Below, one piece after another: positions 58,040 through 64,000 of a DNA stretch of 64,000 nt. A program made the position numbers and the translations under genes. The stretch is from G965197555 sp965197555 (lineage in GTDB: Bacteria > Chloroflexota > Dehalococcoidia > Lucifugimonadales > UBA3495). Every line of letters begins with the position of its first letter. Within the stretch, counting starts at the first letter, position 1. The DNA lies in the NCBI GenBank assembly GCA_965197555.1, contig OZ240213.1, forward strand, positions 434,001-498,000, written 5' to 3'. Under the pieces are notes generated by a model, which saw only the letters and a program-made list of their open reading frames with translations, was not told the DNA's origin and made no database searches.

Positions 58040-59866
58040 GTGGGGCACTCACCTAAGTTACGCTTCGACAAGCCTGTCCTGAACATGCCGAAGGCCCTTG
58101 TCGAGGGGCCGCTGGCTCCGGTTTTGAGATGCTTGCTAAGAGACCTTCCTAGGAGCGAATCGTCCGTGATTGGATATGGCATTTACCTACTGAGGCACAT
58201 CCCGTGGCTCTTGGGCAATCTTCGACGCCGGATGCGTCGGCCCCCTGACTTCATTCTGATAACCCTGGAAGGAACGTACTCGGAGTTACGAGCGCCCAGG
58301 GGCAGATTCTTGCAGCGGCGGCTCTATTCACCCCGTCCGGCCCTCCAGGAGTTGGTCCAGAATCTACAAGCGATCAAGAGAGATGCCCGCATCAAGGGTG
58401 TGGTGTTCCACTTGGCGCAACCAGGTCTGTCGTTGACCCAAATCCAAACGTTGCGAGACCTGATACATGAGATTCGCGCTTCAGGAAAGCGAGTAGTCCT
58501 GTGGTCGTCAACCTATGACGCGGCTACCTACTACTTGGCTTGCGCGGCGGACGAAATCCTGATGCAGCCCGGCGGGCTTGCCACCCCTATGGGGGTCCGG
58601 ACCGGTTTTGTGTTTTTAGCCGAGGCACTGGAACGAATGGGAGTGAAAGCAGACTTCGTTCAGGTTAGCCCTTACAAGTCCGCTGCGGATGCACTAACGC
58701 GGTCCAGCATGTCTGACGAGATGCGGGAGATGGTGAATTGGCTGATCGACTCCAGATACAATGAGTTCATCCGCGGCGTGGCAGAAGGGCGCGGAATAAC
58801 GGAGGAGGATGCCCGCGACCTGGTGGACCAAGCGCCGTATACTGACTTGCACGCCGTTGATACAGGGGTGGTCGACAAGCTGGTCAGCGCTGAGGACCTG
58901 CCCTCACATTTAGGCACCAATGGAAAGCCAGCACGTTTTGCGCCGTGGGAATCGGTCCGCAACCTGGTACTGCGGGAGCGGCCGGTTCCTCCTGGGCGGT
59001 TCGTGGCCCTGCTTAGGATAGAGGGCGACATTATGGACGGCCGCAGCCAACGTCCCCCTGCTGCTCCCCCCATGCCCTTTCCCTTCTTATTCAACCGGAG
59101 GACTGGAGACCTTTCAGTGGTACAGGACGCCCGCAACGTATTGGCCGACACACGGGCGGCAGCATTGGTTGTATACGTGGACTCCCGTGGGGGATCAGCC
59201 ACAGCCTCGGAGGCCATGGCAGCGGCGCTGGCCCGGGTGGCGACCAGAATTCCGGTTGTTGCTTCGATGGGGGCGGTGGCTGGGTCGGGCGGTTACTATG
59301 TTTGCACTCCAACTCAATGGATTGTCGCCCAAGCGGACACTATCACCGGGTCCATAGGTGTGTTGACCGGCAAGCTGATTAGCGCCGGACTTCTGGATAG
59401 GCTGCACCTGGGTAGGGAGACGATCAGCAGAGGCTTCCACGCCACCTTCTTCGACGCCGAGAAACCCTTTAACGATGAGGAACGCGATATAGTCACAAAG
59501 ATGATTCGACGGGTGTACGATGTTTTCCTGGAGCGAGTGGCTACCTCCCGACGTCTGACCCTCGAGGAAGTAGACGCCGTTGGCGGAGGCCGGGTGTGGA
59601 CCGGGCTGCAAGCACTGGAGCATGGATTGGTGGACGAAATCGGTGGCCTGGACAAAGCTGCGGCCAAAGCCAGGGAACTGGCCGGCCTCCATCCCCGGGC
59701 TAGAATCCGGGAAGTTCGGCCCTCCCGGTCCCCGGTAGCCCCGTCACCGCTTCCAGACCCTGCTACGATCATCAACTATGCCCGTGAAGGGCTGGGAATG
59801 TTCGATGGCCTGAAACCGTTATTGATTTGTCCAATCTCCCCCGACGATGTTCCGGTAGGCGGTTAG
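58040..59866 (+). CDS. sppA: Signal peptide peptidase SppA, long (tandem-domain) form
   Basis: A ~608-residue serine peptidase of family S49. The N-terminal half (~75-280: DFILITLEGTYSELRAPRGR, KRDARIKGVVFHLAQPGL, GKRVVLWSSTYDAATYYLACAADEILM) includes the catalytic Lys in VSPYKSAADAL (~210). The second half has the nucleophile in MGAVAGSGGYYVCTPTQWIVA and YVDSRGGSATASEAMAAAL. Long forms of this kind form membrane-anchored rings that clear signal peptides. The GTG start at 58040 is uncertain: the first ~25 codons overlap a repeat-like sequence, and the true start may be internal, near the short hydrophobic stretch at ~40-60. Confidence 0.88.
   Translation: MGHSPKLRFDKPVLNMPKALVEGPLAPVLRCLLRDLPRSESSVIGYGIYLLRHIPWLLGNLRRRMRRPPDFILITLEGTYSELRAPRGRFLQRRLYSPRPALQELVQNLQAIKRDARIKGVVFHLAQPGLSLTQIQTLRDLIHEIRASGKRVVLWSSTYDAATYYLACAADEILMQPGGLATPMGVRTGFVFLAEALERMGVKADFVQVSPYKSAADALTRSSMSDEMREMVNWLIDSRYNEFIRGVAEGRGITEEDARDLVDQAPYTDLHAVDTGVVDKLVSAEDLPSHLGTNGKPARFAPWESVRNLVLRERPVPPGRFVALLRIEGDIMDGRSQRPPAAPPMPFPFLFNRRTGDLSVVQDARNVLADTRAAALVVYVDSRGGSATASEAMAAALARVATRIPVVASMGAVAGSGGYYVCTPTQWIVAQADTITGSIGVLTGKLISAGLLDRLHLGRETISRGFHATFFDAEKPFNDEERDIVTKMIRRVYDVFLERVATSRRLTLEEVDAVGGGRVWTGLQALEHGLVDEIGGLDKAAAKARELAGLHPRARIREVRPSRSPVAPSPLPDPATIINYAREGLGMFDGLKPLLICPISPDDVPVGG
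58066..58113. repeat. Dispersed palindromic repeat inside/near the sppA start
   Basis: CTTCGACAAGCCTGTCCTGA, then GCCGAAGGCCCTTGTCGAGG, resembles the TTCGACAAGCTCAG family of intergenic repeats. A related copy occurs downstream of sppA (59927-59988). It makes the annotated N-terminus of sppA doubtful. Confidence 0.45.
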
Positions 59867-59926
59867 GCTTCACCTGGGAGTGGCATTTATCCATGGCCCC
59901 TACTCAACGCTACCCCCGGTGCGCCC

Positions 59927-59988
59927 TGAGCTTGTCGAAGGGTCCCTGTTCCTGGTTCCACAAACCTGCCCTGAAATCGTCGAAGCAC
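59927..59988. repeat. Dispersed repeat between sppA and holA
   Basis: GCGCCCTGAGCTTGTCGAAG, then a second related half CCTGCCCTGAAATCGTCGAA. These are two arms of the same TTCGACAAGCTCAGGGC-type repeat seen at 58066-58113 in the other orientation. No gene lies in 59867-60139. Confidence 0.5.
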
Positions 59989-60139
59989 TCACCAAAAAGA
60001 GACTTGCCACAGTCTCCAGACACTGACAGCACCGCCATGTTTTGAGAGGGACTTGGGTCATTCCTATGGCTCAAGTGATATACTCGCGAGGCCACAGATC
60101 CTGCAAATACCACCATCAATAGGCAACCGGAGACCCCAT

Positions 60140-61147
60140 TTGACCGCCCACGTCTTATATGGCGACAGCTTCCTGGTAGCCCGTCGGTTGAAGCAATTGC
60201 GGGCCGAATCCGGAGCAGACGATCTGCTTGATGCCAACCGGCACCATTTTCAGGGAGCCCAAGCCAAGCCGGAAGAGCTGCTCAGCGCCTGTGGCGCCCT
60301 CCCTTTTCTCGACTCTCATCGTCTCGTGGTAGTGGAAGGCCTGCTTGCTGCATTGGAGCGTCGCTCCGGTCGGGGTCAGAGGAACTCAAACGCTTCGACT
60401 AATCCTGGGTTGGGTGGCTGGAAAGCATTGAACGTCGGTATACCACAGTTGCCGGAGTCTACCCTGCTAGTATTCATTGATGGCCCACTATCCGACACCA
60501 ATCCTCTATTGATCTTGGTGCGGCCATTGGCCGAAGTCCAGAATCTCAAAGCACCTTCAAATGAGGCGTTGGCACGATGGATTAAGGACGCAGCCCAGCA
60601 AAAGGGTTCCAGCATAAGCCCGGCGGCCATACACAATCTGGCCGATCTAGTGGGCAACGACCTGTGGACCTTGGACCGGGACTTGGAAAAGCTCTCCTTG
60701 TACGCTTTCGGCAGGAGCATCGAGGAATCCGATGTTCAGGAGCTGGTTTCCCAGGTCAGGGAAGCAAATATATTTAATGCAGTTGATGCAGTAGTCGACA
60801 ACAAGCCGGGGGTCGCTCTCCGGCTGCTTCAACAGCTCCGCCAGGACGGCCAAGAGGCGTCTTCCATTATCGGCTTGGTGGAGCGGCAATTAAGGCTGAT
60901 GGCTCTGGCACGGGACTTGATGGACCAAGGAATTCCTCAACAATCCTTGGGGTCCCGACTGGGGCTCTCGTCTCAATTTGTGATCAGGAAGACAGTGGAA
61001 CAAGCCCGCCGTCATCCGATGGCGGACATCGTCTGGAGGTACCAGCGCTTGTTGGAGACGGACCTGGCAATCAAGAGAGGTCGGTTGGGCCCAGACCTGG
61101 CCCTAGAGCTGCTAGTGGCGGACCAAGTCAGCACGGGCCGAGACTGA
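60140..61147 (+). CDS. holA: DNA polymerase III subunit delta
   Basis: A ~335-residue clamp-loader delta subunit. The start LTAHVLYGDSFLVARRLKQL opens the AAA+-like domain I without Walker motifs, as usual for delta. Next come SACGALPFLDSHRLVVVEGLL and the delta C-terminal collar region (VREANIFNAVDAVVDNKPGVALRLLQQL, DIVWRYQRLLETDLAIKRG). The TTG at 60140 with GGAG upstream is preferred to the TTG at 60053, because the intervening residues are not family-like. Confidence 0.85.
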   Translation: MTAHVLYGDSFLVARRLKQLRAESGADDLLDANRHHFQGAQAKPEELLSACGALPFLDSHRLVVVEGLLAALERRSGRGQRNSNASTNPGLGGWKALNVGIPQLPESTLLVFIDGPLSDTNPLLILVRPLAEVQNLKAPSNEALARWIKDAAQQKGSSISPAAIHNLADLVGNDLWTLDRDLEKLSLYAFGRSIEESDVQELVSQVREANIFNAVDAVVDNKPGVALRLLQQLRQDGQEASSIIGLVERQLRLMALARDLMDQGIPQQSLGSRLGLSSQFVIRKTVEQARRHPMADIVWRYQRLLETDLAIKRGRLGPDLALELLVADQVSTGRD

Positions 61148-61152
61148 GGGGC

Positions 61153-62133
61153 CTAGTCCCAGCTACTCAAGACAGGGTTGTAACAAGCGACGTGGTGCCC
61201 GACCTGAGTCTCCGTCAAGGGCGGCCTTAGCTCCACCCGGCAACGGGAAATTGCTTTGGGGCAACGGGGTAGGAACGGGCACTCATCCGGTAGATACACC
61301 ATGTCTGGCGGACTGCCTGGGAGGGGTTGTAGTACCCTAGTAGGCTCGTCGAGGCGAGGTAAAGACCTAATCAACGACCATGTGTAAGGATGGTTGGGTG
61401 CCCGAAACAAGGGGACAACGTCGGCGGTCTCCACCATGCTTCCAGCGTAGATCACGCCTACCCGGTTCGCCATGTGGGCCACAACCCCCATATCGTGGGT
61501 GATTAGCAATATAGACGAATGCTGCTCCTTCACCAGCGCCTTTAGCCGGGCAAGGATCTCCGCTTGTAATGTTACGTCCAATCCGGAAGTGGGTTCATCG
61601 GCAATCAACAACCGCGGTTGGTTGACCAAGGCAATGGCCAACATGATCCGCTGGCACATTCCGCCACTCAAGGAAAACGAGTACTGGCCCATTATGCTCT
61701 TCGGGTCAGACAACCCCATCTCCCTCAAAATGTCTTGGGCTATACGATTGGCATTTCGTCGGCTGATATCCCGATGATAGAGGATGACCTCCTCGACTTG
61801 GTCTCCAACGACCTGAGTCGGATTCAGGGCCGCTTGGGCGTCCTGAAATACCATTGATATCTCTTTGCCCCTGAGACGTCGCACTCCCTCGGGACCGGCC
61901 CGGAGCAAATCCTGGTCCCCGAAGAATATGCTGCCCTCTGGTACCGTCGCGTTGTAGGGTAGCAGGCCCATGATAGCCAAGGCCAAGGTACTCTTGCCCG
62001 CGCCGCTCTCTCCCACCAAGCAAAATACTTCGCCTTCTTGCAGGTCAAAGCTAATCCCGTTGAGGGCCTTAACATCACCCACTTTGGTACCGAAACGCAC
62101 CGTGAGGTTGTCCACCCTTAGCGCATGCGCCAT
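61153..62133 (-). CDS. Oligopeptide/dipeptide ABC transporter ATPase (OppD/DppD type)
   Basis: A 326-residue ABC ATPase: Walker A GESGAGKSTLALAIMG, signature SLSGGMCQRIMLAIAL (Cys where Gln is usual), Walker B LLIADEPTSGLDVT and H-loop ITHDMGVVA. The C-terminal oligopeptide-specific region has LPGSPPDMVYLPDECPFLPRCPKAISRC with the Cys residues of this class. OppB/C/F and a binding protein are absent on both sides, so it is an orphan at this locus. The upstream gene on the same strand is a PHP phosphoesterase. Confidence 0.88.
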   Translation of the reverse strand: MAHALRVDNLTVRFGTKVGDVKALNGISFDLQEGEVFCLVGESGAGKSTLALAIMGLLPYNATVPEGSIFFGDQDLLRAGPEGVRRLRGKEISMVFQDAQAALNPTQVVGDQVEEVILYHRDISRRNANRIAQDILREMGLSDPKSIMGQYSFSLSGGMCQRIMLAIALVNQPRLLIADEPTSGLDVTLQAEILARLKALVKEQHSSILLITHDMGVVAHMANRVGVIYAGSMVETADVVPLFRAPNHPYTWSLIRSLPRLDEPTRVLQPLPGSPPDMVYLPDECPFLPRCPKAISRCRVELRPPLTETQVGHHVACYNPVLSSWD

Positions 62134-62191
62134 GCGGGTCTTACTCCTGGTTGGCTTTACTGGTTGGTTTCATTAGACAAAGATGTCAACG

Positions 62192-62860
62192 TTAGTGAGA
62201 CTCGTGACTTCTTGACCTACCATTCTTCAAATAGATTGGCTTGAACCTGCCTTCCTTAAGTTCTGTTATGAGTTCGCTGACATTGGCTACGGGCCGCTCA
62301 AACTGAGTAGCTGCGGTACCGAACTGTGCGACCCGGTGGGCGTCGCTGCCGCCTGTCATCTTAGCGCCCAAGAATCGCCCCAGGCTCGTGGAGAATTTGT
62401 TCTGCTCGGGAGTGCCCCGGCCATTGATCGATTCGATGGCTTGGCACATTTGGAAGATGCTATCCTCCGAAGCCTTCTGCAGCATCTCAGCCCGAGCCTC
62501 GGGATGCCGTCCCGGCTCCTCCAGGAACCGTCGGCGGAAAGGATGGGCCGCTATGGCTACAGCGGCCTCTCGTTCCACCACATGACGAAGAAACGATGGT
62601 TTGTGCAGCCCGAATTCATAGCGTTCCAGCCCAAATACTAACAGGTGGCCTGTATCAGTATTGATTTCGCAGCCGGGCAGAACCAGGAAATTATGTTTTG
62701 TTGCCAGGGCATGCACTTCATCGGCGGACCAAAAGATGTCATGCTCCGTCAAGCAGACACCATCCAGGCCGGTAGCTTTGGCCGAATCTATCAACTCATC
62801 CACACTCATGAAGCTGTCATCTGACTTGGGGTAGGAATGAGTGTGAAGGTCGATCAGCAC
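62192..62860 (-). CDS. PHP-domain metal-dependent phosphoesterase
   Basis: A ~222-residue PHP protein: DLHTHSYPKSDDSF (first metal motif HTH), LDGVCLTEHD, LVLPGCEINTDTGHLLVFGLE, IAAHPFRR and GGSDAHRVAQFG. All four PHP motif regions carry their His/Asp metal ligands. The GTG at 62860 with GAGAGATT upstream gives a protein starting VLIDLHTHS. The longer frame to 63037 adds 59 residues not seen in the family. Activity on nucleoside 3',5'-bisphosphates or ssRNA (YciV/RnaseAM-like) is possible. Confidence 0.85.
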   Translation of the reverse strand: MLIDLHTHSYPKSDDSFMSVDELIDSAKATGLDGVCLTEHDIFWSADEVHALATKHNFLVLPGCEINTDTGHLLVFGLERYEFGLHKPSFLRHVVEREAAVAIAAHPFRRRFLEEPGRHPEARAEMLQKASEDSIFQMCQAIESINGRGTPEQNKFSTSLGRFLGAKMTGGSDAHRVAQFGTAATQFERPVANVSELITELKEGRFKPIYLKNGRSRSHESH

Positions 62861-63123
62861 AATAAATCTCTCGGGCCCAGTCCGGCGGACAATGTGGCTT
62901 TGCCACTGGTGAGTACTGAGGCCATAATACCAAAGGCTATGTGAGGGCGGAAGCCCAAGAGGACGAATGAGGCTAGGTCTGCTGTCCAGCGGGGTCAACG
63001 GTCTCTCGGCACGAGACGCTGTGGTAGAGGTTGTCAAAGCAGGGGAATGTTTGGTCTAAGTCAGAAGCCCGAATCCCGGTCCGGGATTCGGGCCAATTTA
63101 AGGCGAGTTGTCCGGCGACAGGG

Positions 63124-63999
63124 TTAACGTCCCACGACCAAGCCTTCCTCTTCAAGGGTATCCATGATCTGGGCCGCTCTGCGCCCGCCAATTTTCAATC
63201 TGCGCTCAAGATGGGATGACGAGATTTGAGGATTGCGGATGGCCAGATCCCGGGCTTCGTGGAGCAATCGTTGGTCTGCGGGTTCCTCGTCGTCATCCTC
63301 CCCGCTACCTGGGTCCCCCATGGAAATCTCTGGAAGGGGCGGCCCCTTTTGGTTTGCCCAGAAGTCGACTAACTGGTCAATCTCAGTGTCGTAGACCAAC
63401 GTCCCTTGGACCCGGCGTGGTTTCGGCGACTCATTGTGCAGCAAAAGCATATCGCCCTTGCCGAGGAGCTTTTCGGCGCCCACAGTGTCCAGTATTACCC
63501 GGGAATCCACTTGGGCCGCTACTGAGAAAGCAACTCGAGCGGGCACGTTGGCCTTGAGTAATCCGGTCACAACGTTTACGGAGGGACGCTGGGTTGCGAG
63601 CACCAAGTGGATGCCGGTAGCACGCCCAAGCTGGGCCAGCCGGACCAGATTTTGCTCCACTTCGAAGCCGCCGACGATCATCAAGTCCGCTAATTCGTCC
63701 ACTATCAGCACTAGGTAGGGTAGACGGTCAGCGGCTTTGGAATTGTAGCCGGTGATGTTCCTGGCTCCAACGTCCTCCATCAGTTTATAGCGGCGCATCA
63801 TTTCCCGCATCAGCCCTCGGAGGGCCGTATTGACCTCGTCCGTGTCTACGATGACCGGAGTAATCAAGTGTGGGATGCCGTTGAACGGCGTAAGCTCTAC
63901 TCGTTTGGGATCGACCATCAGTAACCGCAACTGGTCCGGGGGCTGGGTAAGCAGCAGAGAGGCGACTATGGAGTTAATGCAGACACTCTTCCCGCTGCC
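63124..63999 (-). CDS. ftsK: DNA translocase FtsK/SpoIIIE, C-terminal part (cut by window edge)
   Basis: The frame is open to the right edge and begins inside the Walker A motif (GSGKSVCINS). It continues with MVDPKRVELTPFNGIPHLITPV, LPYLVLIVDELADLM (Walker B), ATGIHLVLATQRPSVNVVTG and a linker GDPGSGEDDDEEP. The final ~65 residues are a winged-helix gamma domain (HLERRLKIGGRRAAQIMDTLEEEGLV) that reads KOPS-like sites. FtsK pumps chromosome termini at the septum. The ATPase alpha domain start and the membrane part lie outside the window. Confidence 0.95.
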   Translation of the reverse strand, partial: GSGKSVCINSIVASLLLTQPPDQLRLLMVDPKRVELTPFNGIPHLITPVIVDTDEVNTALRGLMREMMRRYKLMEDVGARNITGYNSKAADRLPYLVLIVDELADLMIVGGFEVEQNLVRLAQLGRATGIHLVLATQRPSVNVVTGLLKANVPARVAFSVAAQVDSRVILDTVGAEKLLGKGDMLLLHNESPKPRRVQGTLVYDTEIDQLVDFWANQKGPPLPEISMGDPGSGEDDDEEPADQRLLHEARDLAIRNPQISSSHLERRLKIGGRRAAQIMDTLEEEGLVVGR

Positions 64000-64000
64000 G

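Noticed and set aside
1..64000. CRISPR arrays, rRNA genes or prophage structural modules
   Set aside because: No regularly spaced direct repeats, no rRNA-like sequence and no phage capsid, tail or terminase genes were seen.

Overview
The window reads as a chromosomal segment of a bacterium with moderately high GC, most likely an uncultured member of the Chloroflexota (Dehalococcoidia/SAR202-like). This placement is an inference from gene content: FMN/flavin oxidoreductases, a MmgE/PrpD protein, Gfo/Idh/MocA, nickel SOD, siroheme-decarboxylase-type heme genes and two amino-acid ABC systems. No rRNA or marker tree supports it. Both ends cut through genes: mutS2 on the left and ftsK/spoIIIE on the right.

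Layout. 1-5.1 kb: mutS2 end, a crotonase, and tldE / HEPN-like / tldD on the minus strand. 5.4-5.9 kb: a small two-gene toxin-antitoxin-like pair. 6-8.5 kb: ilvD (minus) divergent from a nickel superoxide dismutase (plus). 8.6-14.6 kb: a six-gene minus-strand tetrapyrrole operon (regulator, siroheme decarboxylase fusion, precorrin-2 dehydrogenase, hemC, cobA-hemD fusion, hemB) ending at a strong bidirectional terminator. 14.8-17.8 kb: pcm, sirtuin and mscS. 17.87 kb: tRNA-Ile(GAU), followed by a 1.3 kb islet with a VapBC-like pair bounded by a 12-bp copy of the tRNA 3' end. 19.6-23.4 kb: SulP transporter, UDG-like protein and alpha/beta hydrolase.

23.4-30.9 kb is the most accessory-looking region. 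It holds a reverse transcriptase of the Abi/unknown-group type with a helical C-terminal extension. An IS630-family element sits 40 bp upstream of it and has split a small ORF that, before insertion, overlapped the RT start by 4 bases. Then come a Gfo/Idh/MocA oxidoreductase and a graveyard of decayed genes: an amidohydrolase fragment, an IS3-type transposase remnant, and an ATP-grasp/alpha-E pair fused by deletion and carrying an in-frame ochre.

30.9-38.1 kb: seven minus-strand genes linking amt and an atypical P-II protein to a partner-switching module (STAS, response regulator-PP2C, RsbW-like kinase) with its own membrane-anchored LIV-type binding protein and histidine kinase. The last four genes overlap by 4 bases each. 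38.6-43.2 kb: flavin monooxygenase-like protein, a duplicated Phd antitoxin with one intact and one deleted PIN toxin, an amber-interrupted PPOX flavoprotein, and a beta-propeller lipoprotein. 43.2-45.8 kb: an acyl-activating enzyme/ACP/PlsC acyltransferase fusion. 46.4-50.9 kb: aapJQMP-type polar amino-acid ABC transporter. 51.2-56.4 kb: divergent livKHMGF branched-chain ABC transporter. 56.5-64 kb: MmgE/PrpD, SppA, HolA, an orphan oppD, a PHP phosphoesterase and FtsK.

Recurring theme: three genes (VapB antitoxin, PPOX, ATP-grasp) carry single in-frame stops with family sequence resuming in the same frame. Combined with duplications, deletions and IS remnants, this suggests active gene decay in accessory stretches.
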